Shown here one piece after another: positions 40,998 through 50,060 of a DNA stretch of 64,000 nt. A model generated the notes under the pieces. It worked only from the letters and a program-made list of their open reading frames with translations. It had not been told where the DNA came from and did no database searches. Both the position numbers and the translations under genes were made by a program. Source of the DNA: Roseibium album (GTDB taxonomy: Bacteria; Pseudomonadota; Alphaproteobacteria; Rhizobiales; Stappiaceae); the NCBI GenBank assembly GCA_001404055.1, contig CXTY01000039.1, positions 1 to 64,000 of the forward strand, in the 5' to 3' direction. The stretch's first letter is position 1. Each line of letters starts with the position of its first letter.

Positions 40998-42605
40998 TTA
41001 TCCATCGATCATCTTAATGCGTGCGAGATAGTCCTCGTGACAGTTCATTGTCTTACTCCGAAGCGCCACGTAGCCATCGGGTCGTATCAGGTAAATGCAG
41101 GGTCTTTCTGCGGCGTAATTTTGATGCATCTTTCGTTCCTGGTCGACAATCACGGTGTGGCGCTTGAATGCAATGTCCAACGTCCGGTCTCTCACGATGT
41201 AAGCCTTCAGCAAGGAAGCATGATGCAGAGACGCATCCGCCGCCTGCTGGATCTCTGCGATGGGCGGAGCGCCGGAAGTACCGCAGAACAGGAACAACCT
41301 GTATTGATCGTCCGCAGGCAGCTTGAAAAGGCTCGTGGACTGGCCGCCGACGAACAGATTGGCCGCATCGGGCGCGCGTGTTCCTGGTGCCGGACCATCC
41401 TCGAAGTCGTCATCGACAGATAGGGTGAGAGGGCTTGCACTGTAGTCGAGATCAATCTCCTGAAGATGGCGTGCCGCGTCCAATCGTGCGATTTCTGGTG
41501 TAAACAGGTGAGAGACGAACGTCTCGCGCTCCTGCTGTGACAGGTCGGTGTACTTTTCCATTGTGTCCGTAATGGTTCGGGTCATGTCGATGACATTGTT
41601 TGCCACGATGCGCCGTTCGGTTTCATAGCTGTCCAAAAGCGCGTCGGGCGCTTGGCGATTGACGACCAATGCCAGCTTCCAAGCCAGGTTATGGGCATCC
41701 TGAATCCCCGTGTTCATGCCTTGGCCCGCAAGCAGACTATGAACATGGGCAGCATCGCCAGCCAGAAAGATCCTGTTCCTCCGGTAGCGGGTCGCAAGCC
41801 GGTAGTTGATGTGAAAATAGCCCAGCCACATTGGATCGTACAAACGCATGGAAGGCCTGGCTCTTTCATTCACGATGGCTTGCAGGTCTTCCAAACAAGG
41901 CTCATCCCCGGGATTGGTGCCTTTCGCCAGGCTGGCAACCAGAAAATGCCTGTTGCCCGGAAGTCGCGTGAAGGCGAACAGTTCGCCCTTGCGATGGAAA
42001 AAAACGTGCCCCTTGTTGGGTTCCAGGTCCTCATCTCCGTCAATCAGAACATCACCGAGGATGTACGGAATCTCGTCGGAATCGCCCGGAAACGGTTCGC
42101 CGACCAGGTGTCGCACTGCGCTGTGGGCGCCATCGCAGGCGATCACCCATTGGTAACGCGCTGTTTCTTCCCTCTTGTCGCCATGCTTCAACACAACGGT
42201 GACGCCGTCTTCATCTTGGTCCAGGGAGGTGAGAGCAACACTGCGTTCAACGTTGCCTCCCAAACGATTGAGATGAGATTCCAATGTATACTCGGTGTGC
42301 GCCTGCGATTGCGACATGCCAAAGGGAAATGGCGAATCGATGGGCGCATGCGGGCTTTCACCGACGGGATTGCCATCACGGTAAAACACGAATCCTATCT
42401 CGGGAACAGACCCAACGGTCAGTTGCTCATCGAGCCCCAGTCCCTGGAAGATCTCCAGTGTGCGCGAATGCAGCAGGTTCGCCCGGACATGGGGGTCAAT
42501 TCCGGACGACTTGTCGATACATCGCGTCGGTACGCCGCGCCGCATCAGTTCGCATGCCATCATCAAGCCAGTAGTTCTGCCACCAACGACCAATACTTCG
42601 TTCAT
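40998..42605 (-). CDS. FAD-dependent aromatic-hydroxylase-like monooxygenase with altered nucleotide loop
   Basis: A 535-residue protein of the PheA/TfdB/MhpA class, which hydroxylates aromatic or polyketide rings using NAD(P)H and oxygen. The DG motif (ACDGAHSAVR) and the GD motif (FLAGDAAHVHSLLAGQGMNTGIQDAHNLAWKL, read in parts) are intact. The C-terminal thioredoxin-like domain is present. The N-terminal FAD loop is VVGGRTTGL where the family has VVGAGPTGL: the second glycine of GxGxxG is arginine, which may weaken FAD binding. It may be co-transcribed with the aldo/keto reductase. Confidence 0.85.
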   Translation of the reverse strand: MNEVLVVGGRTTGLMMACELMRRGVPTRCIDKSSGIDPHVRANLLHSRTLEIFQGLGLDEQLTVGSVPEIGFVFYRDGNPVGESPHAPIDSPFPFGMSQSQAHTEYTLESHLNRLGGNVERSVALTSLDQDEDGVTVVLKHGDKREETARYQWVIACDGAHSAVRHLVGEPFPGDSDEIPYILGDVLIDGDEDLEPNKGHVFFHRKGELFAFTRLPGNRHFLVASLAKGTNPGDEPCLEDLQAIVNERARPSMRLYDPMWLGYFHINYRLATRYRRNRIFLAGDAAHVHSLLAGQGMNTGIQDAHNLAWKLALVVNRQAPDALLDSYETERRIVANNVIDMTRTITDTMEKYTDLSQQERETFVSHLFTPEIARLDAARHLQEIDLDYSASPLTLSVDDDFEDGPAPGTRAPDAANLFVGGQSTSLFKLPADDQYRLFLFCGTSGAPPIAEIQQAADASLHHASLLKAYIVRDRTLDIAFKRHTVIVDQERKMHQNYAAERPCIYLIRPDGYVALRSKTMNCHEDYLARIKMIDG

Positions 42606-43065
42606 GATGTTTACTCCCGGCGTCGTTCGCGACTATGCCCTATCCTCTCACCCATTGTTGCTAACCGAAAGTGTCGTAAATGGGTTGAACGGGGTGGGCA
42701 ACAGCCTCAATCCTCTGACTGCGGAGACGGAGGTTTAAGGTCTGTGATGTACCTGTGGCCCAAATATCTAAACTGATCGCGCCGTTCGGCGGACAAACGC
42801 ATTGCGGTTTATCGGCCTATAGCTGTCCTTAATGCACTCGCCGAACAACGTCTGCTACGCGCACGCGTTTTGAACGTTTAGGTCGTAAAATCAGGTGACT
42901 GAATTAAGAGCATATGGGGAGGGCTGCTTACTTCCAATTTGGCAGAACTGCTTGTCGGGACAAAACAGGTTGCTCTGGGTGCGTTTGATTCTGAGCAATT
43001 CTATGCGCATGATGTGATCACTGATCTTATTTCTCACTCTGAAATTTTACGCGGAGCATAGCACT
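42606..43065. other. intergenic gap in the accessory region
   Basis: These 460 bases hold no gene that I can support. They must contain the monooxygenase promoter (leftward) and that of the PLDNc-SHOCT gene (rightward). No strong hairpin, repeat or known RNA is visible, and codon-like structure is absent. Confidence 0.4.
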
Positions 43066-43455
43066 ATGGAAGATGGCATCGGATTTTTTGACATTGTACT
43101 TTCGGTATTCTGGATTTTCCTGATGGTCGCCTGGTTCTGGGTGATGATCTCCGTGGTTTCAGATGTATTTCGTTCAAAGGATCTCAACGGATTTGCCAAG
43201 GCCATCTGGATAGCCTTTGTCATTCTCATTCCATGGCTTGGGGTTCTTTCTTATCTCCTGCTGCGCGGTGACAAGATGCAGGAGCACAATGCAGTAGCGA
43301 TTGCAAAGATGGAAGAAGCTCAACGAAGCTATATTCAGTCTGTAACCACAGTTTCAACCGCCGATGAACTCGAAAAACTTGCTGCGCTTCGGGACAAGGG
43401 TGTCATCTCGAGCGACGAATTTGATGCGCAAAAAGGAAAAATCTTGGCGGGCTAG
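43066..43455 (+). CDS. PLDNc-SHOCT two-domain membrane protein
   Basis: A 129-residue protein. Residues 8-68 form the phospholipase-D-nuclease N-terminal (PLDNc) domain: two membrane helices around FRSKDLNGFAKAIWIAFVI and ending IPWLGVLSYLLLRG. A linker leads to a C-terminal SHOCT motif (LEKLAALRDKGVISSDEFDAQKG in two parts, residues 102-128), a short helical hairpin found at the ends of many proteins. Function unknown. GGAG lies nine bases before the ATG. Confidence 0.82.
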   Translation: MEDGIGFFDIVLSVFWIFLMVAWFWVMISVVSDVFRSKDLNGFAKAIWIAFVILIPWLGVLSYLLLRGDKMQEHNAVAIAKMEEAQRSYIQSVTTVSTADELEKLAALRDKGVISSDEFDAQKGKILAG

Positions 43456-43516
43456 TAAAGTTCCTGGCTGGGCCGTTCATAGATATTTCAATATGCCCAA
43501 TTGAGAGGACAAGCTC

Positions 43517-43819
43517 ATGCCATTTCTCCGCGGAGGCTGGTCGGACGGCAATGCGACGCTGGTGGATGCAAATGTTGCAGTCGGTTTTGGCCTTAAGCCA
43601 TTTGAAGACGAAGCAGATCTGTTTGGACTAGCATTGGGCTGGGCCAGACCAAGTATCGATAGCCTCGAACAACAATACACGTTGGAAGCATTCTACCGGT
43701 TTCATTTAACTGATAACCTGGCAATCACGCCGGATGCTCAGCTCATCATCAACCCCGCCTTGACTCCTGCTGAAGAGGCATTGTGGACTGGCGACCTGCG
43801 GGTGCGATCAACATTTTAG
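43517..43819 (+). pseudogene. C-terminal fragment of an OprB-type carbohydrate porin
   Basis: The 100-residue frame corresponds to only the last quarter of an OprB-family outer-membrane porin: alternating beta strands with LFGLALGWARPS, YTLEAFYRFHLTDNLAITPD and a terminal phenylalanine (VRSTF). No signal peptide or upstream strands exist; the preceding gene ends 60 bases away. It is best read as the remnant of a deleted porin gene, even though an ATG with an AGAGGA site happens to lie at its start. Confidence 0.72.
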
Positions 43820-43839
43820 TCTGCAAAGAATTGGCCAGC

Positions 43840-44973
43840 GTGAAAAATCGGCTGCAACAATTATCGACTTACTACTTGGTTGTTTTTTGCGGCTTTCTCG
43901 CTGCGTGTGCCGGAATTCCGGAGAATATGATTGGCGTCGAGAATCCTGAAATAGCTGCCGATTCTGTCAAGAACGCCACCCGCGTTCCATTGATAATTGC
44001 AACAAATCGTGAAGTTGCAGAAGATCCCGCCATCTTCTTCAGCGATCAACGTGGTGGCAAGCTGGATTTTGCGAAAGTCGACGTTTCAATTCCACCGAAC
44101 CACAAGGTTGGAGAGCTTGAATATCCAAGACGCTTACCCCCCGATCCGCATACAAGCTTCCTCATAACAAACCCGCACAAAATGGAAGGGAAAAAGGAAT
44201 TTATCACTGCTGTTAATGGAGAACTCGGCACCCGTTCTTCTGAGGACCAGACCGTTCTTGTATTCGTCCATGGCTACAACACGCACTTGAGTTCCGCCAT
44301 TTTAAGCGCCGCGCAATTTGTACATGACTCTGGCTACAAGGGAGTGCCGGTCCTGTATAGCTGGCCCTCTGGTGGTCGAGTGTCTGGTTACATCTACGAC
44401 ATGAACAGCACGCTCGTTTCACGTCGAAGTTTCCAGGCAACATTAAAAGCTCTCGAACAGACCGACACGCGTGGAATTGATATTCTCGCGCACTCCCTCG
44501 GCAATCTTCTTGTGATGGAAACGGGCGTCCAGGCTCAGATCAGAGGGGAGTTCAACAAGCGCAGCCTGCTTGGAACGATCATCTTGGCATCTGCCGACAT
44601 TGACGCCGATGTCTTCGAGCAGCAAGTTAAGGATTTTGGCTCCAGCACTCCTAATGTTTACCTGTTGGTTTCAAGCGACGATCGGGCACTCGCGTTCTCA
44701 CGGAGAGTTGCGGGAGGGGTAAACCGGGTCGGCGCACAATCGATCGAGGAACTGGAAAAGTTCGGTGTAACGGTCATCGACCTGTCCAATGTCGACAACA
44801 CCAACAGCTCAACTCACGCCAAATTCAGGCGAGCGCCAAATATTGTGCAGCTTATTGGTGACCGATTGAACGAAGGCGGGAGCCTGCACGCAAATGATCG
44901 AAGCTATAGTTTTCCCTTGATCGAACAACTGTTTGAACAAGGAGGGGTATTGTCGACCTCTTCAGAAAGATAA
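43840..44973 (+). CDS. lipoprotein-type alpha/beta hydrolase (DUF900 esterase family)
   Basis: The frame opens at 43783, overlapping the porin fragment, but the likely start is the GTG at 43840. It gives a lipoprotein signal (CGFLAAC lipobox, Cys about 23) and 377 residues. The hydrolase domain has VFVHGYNTHLSSA, the nucleophile motif LAHSLGN, an aspartate in SSDDRAL and a late histidine. This is the DUF900/COG4782 pattern. It is probably exported and lipid-anchored. Substrate unknown. Confidence 0.75.
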   Translation: MKNRLQQLSTYYLVVFCGFLAACAGIPENMIGVENPEIAADSVKNATRVPLIIATNREVAEDPAIFFSDQRGGKLDFAKVDVSIPPNHKVGELEYPRRLPPDPHTSFLITNPHKMEGKKEFITAVNGELGTRSSEDQTVLVFVHGYNTHLSSAILSAAQFVHDSGYKGVPVLYSWPSGGRVSGYIYDMNSTLVSRRSFQATLKALEQTDTRGIDILAHSLGNLLVMETGVQAQIRGEFNKRSLLGTIILASADIDADVFEQQVKDFGSSTPNVYLLVSSDDRALAFSRRVAGGVNRVGAQSIEELEKFGVTVIDLSNVDNTNSSTHAKFRRAPNIVQLIGDRLNEGGSLHANDRSYSFPLIEQLFEQGGVLSTSSER

Positions 44974-45046
44974 CCGGCCTTTTGAGGCTGCGCCTTTACA
45001 ATCATTGCCATTTTGGCATCAATGTTACGTTGACCTGGAGGATGAA

Positions 45047-45160
45047 ATGACGACACGCCGCGACTTTATCAAGTCAGTACCCGCAGCAGGTGCCTTTGTG
45101 GTGGCTGGAGGGAGTTTGAGCGAAGGTGTCAACGCCGCAAATGCACAGACTGCCGTGCCG
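45047..45160 (+). pseudogene. Tat signal peptide fragment of a lost exported protein
   Basis: A GGAGG site precedes an ATG opening MTTRRDFIKSVPAAGAFVVA, a classic twin-arginine signal (RRDFIK, then a mild hydrophobic stretch), and continues to NAANAQTAVP. After that the frame runs into unrelated sequence and stops at 45214. The mature domain is missing. The junction with the AraC fragment is around 45150-45162, where GCCGTG occurs twice in GCCGTGCCGTG. Confidence 0.65.
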
Positions 45161-45393
45161 TGTTCGATCGCAAGTTCAAACAGGTCACAACGATGGCCCC
45201 GATACAATTTGTAAAGTCGATGCGCCTCAACAACGCAGCGATGAAGATCGCAGGAGGCATAGCGGTCAATGAAGCGGCGATGGACGTGGGCTACATGAGC
45301 CCTTCGCATTTCAGTCGCGAGTTCAAACGCATCTATGGGAAGTCGCCAAGGCAATGGAGTGACGTTCAGCAACTTTCGATGGGTGTTGCTTGA
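45160..45393 (+). pseudogene. C-terminal fragment of an AraC-family regulator
   Basis: The 77 residues cover most of an AraC DNA-binding domain: FDRKFKQVTTMAPIQFVKSM (end of the first helix-turn-helix), then RLNNAAMKIAGG, NEAAMDVGYMSPSHFSREFK and RIYGKSPRQW, the second one. The sensor domain and the first helices are missing. It starts mid-domain exactly where the Tat fragment ends, in a different frame, so the two were joined by a deletion. Confidence 0.75.
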
Positions 45394-45466
45394 GGCCGTG
45401 CATGCGGACTGCGCTTCGTCAAAAGTGGACATTCATCCAGAAACGCTGAACTAGTCTTGCTCCGTT

Positions 45467-46051
45467 TCAGTGGACAGTTTCAAAAGATCCGTCTGACCGC
45501 TCTTCGAAGTCAGCCGGACTTATGTTGCCAAGATATCCATGGCGACGTTTTTGATTGTAGAACAGCTCGATGTATTCGAACAGATCTGCCCCTGCCTCGT
45601 CCCTTGTTCGGTAGCTGACCCGGTTCACACGCTCCCGTTTGAGCACCCCGAAGAAGCTTTCGACGACCGCATTGTCGTAGCAATTTGCGGCCGCGCTCAT
45701 GCTGCATTCGATGTCGTGTCGAGCAAGCTCCTCCCGGAAGTCTTGGCTGGTATATTGGGCACCGCGGTCCGAATGATGGATTTGAGGTCCGTCCGGCCGA
45801 CGGGCAGCAATGGCCGTTCGCAAAGCGCCAACCACCAGGTGCCGGCCCATCCGTCGGCTCATCGACCAGCCTACGATATGGCGGGAAAAGAGATCCATCA
45901 CGACCGCGAGATAGAGCCATCCTTGCTTGGTCGAGATGTAGGTAATGTCAGCTGCCCACCGCTGGTTTGGCACCTGCGCCTTGAAGTTCTGCTTCAGCAA
46001 GTTCTTCCGTTTGAAGGCTAAGAAATTCATAGCGTATGGAACAGTGGTCAT
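45467..46051 (-). mobile_element. 5'-truncated IS3-family transposase (orfB fragment)
   Basis: The 194-residue frame is the catalytic (rve) part of an IS3-family OrfB. The DDE residues are all present: D in WAADITYI, D in IHHSDRGAQY and E in DNAVVESFFG. The C-terminal YNQKRRHGYLGNISPADFE is typical. The N-terminal helix-turn-helix part of OrfB and all of OrfA are missing, and the cupin gene stop (46048) lies right at the truncated end. The intact 3' end of the element should lie near 45440-45470. I did not see a confident matching inverted repeat, so the copy is defective. Confidence 0.85.
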
Positions 46052-46431
46052 CCTTTGATTTCAATTCTGATGCCATGGATGTTGGTCTCGCCCTTGTTGA
46101 GCACGCGCCCAAGCGGCTGTGGCGCCATGTGAACAACCAGGCTGCTTTGGCCATCCCAGTTGTCTATCGCTTGCAATACATCGCGACTTGGCGGCAGCTC
46201 GACACCGTCAGGCGAGACATCGCAAACCTTGTCATGGAGTTCGTCCAAGACAAATACTGACGGCCAACGATGGTGGTGAAGCGGTTCTTCATCCTGCGGC
46301 GCCAGCGTCACTTCAAGAACCCGCAACTTGTCATTTTCGAACAGAACCTTGTGATGTTCCGGGGCAGCTGCGACCGCGTCAAAGGCCGGATCCCAAGTTT
46401 CAGGGTCGGATTGCTTCTCTAGAATGTGCAT
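46048..46431 (-). CDS. cupin-like protein
   Basis: A 127-residue protein with one cupin fold: EVTLAPQDEEPLHHHRWPSVFVLD carries the clustered histidines of motif 1 (HHH), and SSLVVHMAPQPLGRV the second half. The family is small and uncharacterised. AAGGAG precedes the ATG. Its last bases touch the truncated end of the IS remnant, so its C terminus may have been altered by the insertion. A 63-codon frame with its own ribosome site lies just upstream on the same strand. Confidence 0.65.
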   Translation of the reverse strand: MHILEKQSDPETWDPAFDAVAAAPEHHKVLFENDKLRVLEVTLAPQDEEPLHHHRWPSVFVLDELHDKVCDVSPDGVELPPSRDVLQAIDNWDGQSSLVVHMAPQPLGRVLNKGETNIHGIRIEIKG

Positions 46432-46479
46432 GGTCTACTCCTTCTGGTCTTCTCACTGTCGCCAGCCCTCGGTCGGTTT

Positions 46480-46671
46480 TCAAAGGATCCCCTTGTAGGG
46501 CCTGGTATCCAGAGCTTGCATTCGGACCGCGTAGTTCAAAAACTTGGAGAGCCACCCAAAAGTGGACTTTTCGCCTTGTTCTATCGCGCGCTTCGAAGTC
46601 TCATAACTTCGGGATGCCACCCCGGTTACCACGCGCCTGGAAGAGTCGACTTCGTGTGTGATCGCGGTCAT
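46480..46671 (-). CDS. small hypothetical protein (63 residues)
   Basis: I do not recognise this protein. It has an ATG with AGGAG six bases upstream (CAGGAGAGCAAT), unlike random frames in this region, and lies 48 bases upstream of the cupin start on the same strand. The product is basic, without a membrane segment, and has a possible helix around YETSKRAIEQGEKSTFGWLS. It could be a genuine small gene or a remnant left by the nearby rearrangement. Confidence 0.35.
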   Translation of the reverse strand: MTAITHEVDSSRRVVTGVASRSYETSKRAIEQGEKSTFGWLSKFLNYAVRMQALDTRPYKGIL

Positions 46672-46799
46672 ATTGCTCTCCTGTCGGTTACCAACGGCTG
46701 ATACGCAACAGTAACGGAGACTTCGGATTCAACGCTTGAGCAAGAACTTTGCGTTCTCTTGCCAAATTGTTGGTTTTTTCTAGTGAGGAGCGGTGAAAC

Positions 46800-48347
46800 A
46801 TGAAATTTGAGTTTGCCGACTTCCGGATCGATACTGAAACGCGCCAACTGTTGCGCCGTGATCAAACGATCGACATTCAGCCAAAAGTATTCGAGCTTGT
46901 TGTTTTTCTCATCTCAAATCGGCACCGGGTGGTCAGCAAAGACGAGTTAATCGAACATGTCTGGGAAGGTCGGATTGTTTCGGACAGTGCGTTGAACGCC
47001 AGCATCAATTCCGTGCGCCAGGCACTGGGAGACAACGGCAAGGCCCAACGTGTGATCAAGACATTCTCGCGTCGTGGCTTTCGGTTTGTCGCGGAAATCT
47101 TGGATAAGCCGCGCACGCAAGAACAAGTGCCATTGTCGGCGGCCCAAGAATTCCGACCGACCGTCGCCGTTCTCCCTTTCGTGAATCTTTCCGGCGATCC
47201 GGAACAAGATTATTTCTCAAACGGGATGGCGGTGGATCTGAGCATCGATCTGTCAAAACACCCCAATTTGAAAACCCTTTCCCGCAATTCCGCCTTCTCG
47301 ATCGGAGCCGATCGAAATCAGCGCTTTCAGACGGTACAGGCGTTGGGAATTAGCCACCTGGTGGAAGGGAGCGTCCGGAAGATGAGCGAACGCGTCCGCG
47401 TAAGTGTCGAGTTGACCGAAGCGACGACCGGCGAAACCCTATGGGCCGAACGTTATGATGGCAGCCTCGACGAATTGTTCGACTTCCAAGACGAGATCCG
47501 CGACAAGATCGTCACCGCTCTAAGCCAGAACCTTCTTGGCCTGACAACCATGCAGAGTTCCGCCCGGGGCACCAGAGTGATTGAGGCCTACGACCTTTAT
47601 CTCAGAGGACGTGAGCGATATTTCAATTACACCCCGGACGGGCTGCGAGATGCAATTGAATACCTGAAGGCCGCGATAACTCTGGATCCAGAATTTTCCG
47701 ATGCCTACGGTTATCTCGCCTACTTTTATACCGCCGTGCGCACGCTGAAATTCATCGAAATGGATGACCCTATGGGGCTGGCGGAACAATCTGCGCACCA
47801 GGCGGTGAAGCTTTCATCTGGTTCCGCGCTTGCAAACACCTGGCTGGCCTGGGTTTACGGGTTAAGCGGACGCCATCAGGATGCTTATGAACTCTTTGAA
47901 AAAGCCTTGAAATTGGATGAGATGCTTCCGGAAGTATATACTTATTTCGGATCCATTTGCATCTACGGTGGACGCCCTGAAAAGGCCTTGGAATTGTCAG
48001 AACGCGCGCTTGAATTGCAACCTTTTGCACCGCCGTCTTGGGACTTTCATGTCGGCCAAGCTTATCATCTTCGGCGCGACTACAATAAGGCGATAGCAAA
48101 ATACGAAGACGCTCGCCGCCGAATTCCAAAGTTCACCTCGCTACGGCTCCATATGGCAGCAGTTTATTGGGAAGCTGGACATCTTGAAGCCGCCATGCGG
48201 GAAATCGAGGCCGTTCTCGACATTGCTCCTGGCTACAATCTGAACATGGCAGCGGAAAATTATCCCTATGTGTCTGGCGAGCTGCAAGACCGGTTTCTCT
48301 CCGCTTTGGAATCAGCGGGCTTGCCGCAATCACAAATACAAATGTAA
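46800..48347 (+). CDS. winged-helix regulator with TolB-like and TPR domains
   Basis: A 515-residue protein with an OmpR/CadC-type winged helix (residues 1-100: FRIDTETRQLLRRDQTIDIQ, then VVSKDELIEHVW and VIKTFSRRGFRFVAE). A TolB-N-like domain follows (AVLPFVNLSGDPEQDYFSNG, GTRVIEAYDLY) and then at least five TPR-like helical repeats (about 260-500). Unlike CadC it has no membrane helix between the DNA-binding and sensor parts, so it should be soluble. It is divergent from the small gene and cupin, which are possible targets. Confidence 0.85.
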   Translation: MKFEFADFRIDTETRQLLRRDQTIDIQPKVFELVVFLISNRHRVVSKDELIEHVWEGRIVSDSALNASINSVRQALGDNGKAQRVIKTFSRRGFRFVAEILDKPRTQEQVPLSAAQEFRPTVAVLPFVNLSGDPEQDYFSNGMAVDLSIDLSKHPNLKTLSRNSAFSIGADRNQRFQTVQALGISHLVEGSVRKMSERVRVSVELTEATTGETLWAERYDGSLDELFDFQDEIRDKIVTALSQNLLGLTTMQSSARGTRVIEAYDLYLRGRERYFNYTPDGLRDAIEYLKAAITLDPEFSDAYGYLAYFYTAVRTLKFIEMDDPMGLAEQSAHQAVKLSSGSALANTWLAWVYGLSGRHQDAYELFEKALKLDEMLPEVYTYFGSICIYGGRPEKALELSERALELQPFAPPSWDFHVGQAYHLRRDYNKAIAKYEDARRRIPKFTSLRLHMAAVYWEAGHLEAAMREIEAVLDIAPGYNLNMAAENYPYVSGELQDRFLSALESAGLPQSQIQM

Positions 48348-48564
48348 TCGATTTTTTGGATGCGTGAAGGAACAAACTGCCCATTCCAGACCTTCGTTCA
48401 ATCCGCAACAAACGTCCATTCCCGCCCTTCTCAGACCCACCATTGAATTGCCCTGAACGATCGCTTTCAGGATCCGACCGATAACCGGCGAACGGCCGAT
48501 CACCTGAACGCAATATGGTTTCGTTTGTCAGAACCAACGAGCACGTCACCCTCACAAGTCGTTC

Positions 48565-50058
48565 TTAGACTGCGGATCGAAACTCCTGTTTGATGTCGTC
48601 GTCAATTCCGGATTTAGCTCCGGTAATTTCACGCAGCATGGGAGCCAATTCAGGATGACGAAACACGAACCCATGTTTCATCAGCTTTGAGGGCACGACG
48701 CGTTGACCTCCGAGCATTGTTTCGCGGCCCATATCGCCAAGTCCATCTGAAAGCAGCCAGCCGGGGAACCGAAGGACTGCAGGACGATGCAGAGCCTGTG
48801 CAAGTGCGCGGGTGAATTCAACATTGCGGACGGGTTCGGGGGCGACCGCGTTGACGACACCCAGGATGGCGTCATCTGCAATTGCGCGGGTAATCACGCG
48901 AACCATGTCGTCATGTTCGATCCATGACATCCACTGCTGCCCGGAGCCCATCACGCCGCCCCCGCCGAACTCGAACGGCGTCAGGAGCCTGGCAAGCATT
49001 CCGCCATCAACCCCAAGAACAAGACCGGTCCGCAGGATGACAACGCGCACGTTTTCCTTGGCAATCTTCATCGCAGATTGCTCCCATTTGTCACAAACGT
49101 CGTGAACAAAGGCAGGGGCGGAGGTCGCGTCCTCGGTGAGCGCTTCATCACCGCGCAGACCGTACCAGCCGATGGCAGAGCCATTGATCAGACACTTTGG
49201 TTTTCGATCCAGACGTTTGATCAATGCGTGCAAGGCTTCCGTCATATCAACTCGGGACCTGATGATCCGTGCACGCTTTTTCGCAGTCCAAAACCCGTTT
49301 GCAACAGGGTCACCTGCTAAGTTTACAATCGCATCAATCCGATTTTCGTTATGCACCTGATCAAAGCTGGTGATCACGCGAACAGGATGGAGAAGCTCCT
49401 CCGCGTTGCGCGGATCGCGTGTCAGGACGGTCACGAAGTGATTTGCTTCAACAAGTGCCTGCACCAACCGTTGACCGATAAAGCCGGTCCCGCCGGTGAG
49501 GAGAATGTGCTGGCGCGGCGGAAGGCCTGCAACGAGATCCGCAGCATTACCGCGATCCAGACGATCGCTACGCGCTGCAGCAAGCAGGTCGCGCGCGCTA
49601 AACAAACCTACACCGAGCGCTGCCAGTGCCGCCATCGCGCTCCACCAGCCATAGCTGACAGGGATCAACGCACTTGGCAGGAACGACCACTGCCACAAAT
49701 AGGGGGCGGCCAGGGCCAGGATTGCGCCGTAGTTCAACGCCAGGAGAGTGTGGTTGACGCGTTCGGTCCAGGGTAGTTTGCGGGTCATGTCTTCTTCGAC
49801 AAAATCCCAGAGCGTTATGAGTACTTCTACCGCGAGGATCACAGCAAGCATGACGGTGAACACGCCATGCGGTTCAAGCCAGCCAAAGCACAGGAAGATC
49901 ACGGCATAAAAGAAATTGCGCACGCCATGCAGACGTAATTCTGTTTTCTGGGAGGCACGCCAGGCCAACCGTTCACTGCCTTCATGATGGACCAGCGTGT
50001 CGAATGCTCCCATGAAAACCTGAATGGAAATCAGTATCCAAAGAACGGGATTATCCAT
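48565..50058 (-). CDS. TIGR01777-type NAD-dependent epimerase with membrane N-terminal domain
   Basis: A 497-residue fusion. Residues 1-165 hold four or five membrane helices (starting NPVLWILISIQVFMGAFDTL). Residues 185-490 form an extended short-chain dehydrogenase of the YfcH/TIGR01777 class, with the cofactor loop TGGTGFIGQRLV and SAIGWYG as the active-site tyrosine region, plus the DUF1731 tail (RVVPSKLMKHGFVFRHPE). The substrate is unknown. It starts two bases after the DUF4166 stop, so the two form one unit behind a GbsR-type operator. Confidence 0.85.
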   Translation of the reverse strand: MDNPVLWILISIQVFMGAFDTLVHHEGSERLAWRASQKTELRLHGVRNFFYAVIFLCFGWLEPHGVFTVMLAVILAVEVLITLWDFVEEDMTRKLPWTERVNHTLLALNYGAILALAAPYLWQWSFLPSALIPVSYGWWSAMAALAALGVGLFSARDLLAAARSDRLDRGNAADLVAGLPPRQHILLTGGTGFIGQRLVQALVEANHFVTVLTRDPRNAEELLHPVRVITSFDQVHNENRIDAIVNLAGDPVANGFWTAKKRARIIRSRVDMTEALHALIKRLDRKPKCLINGSAIGWYGLRGDEALTEDATSAPAFVHDVCDKWEQSAMKIAKENVRVVILRTGLVLGVDGGMLARLLTPFEFGGGGVMGSGQQWMSWIEHDDMVRVITRAIADDAILGVVNAVAPEPVRNVEFTRALAQALHRPAVLRFPGWLLSDGLGDMGRETMLGGQRVVPSKLMKHGFVFRHPELAPMLREITGAKSGIDDDIKQEFRSAV

Positions 50059-50060
50059 GA

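Noticed and set aside
45421-46569. Repeated AAAAGTGGAC sequences (45423 and 46559 regions) as ends of the IS element
   Set aside because: The similarity is only about ten bases, and both copies are in the same orientation rather than inverted. They also do not fit the expected position of the truncated end.
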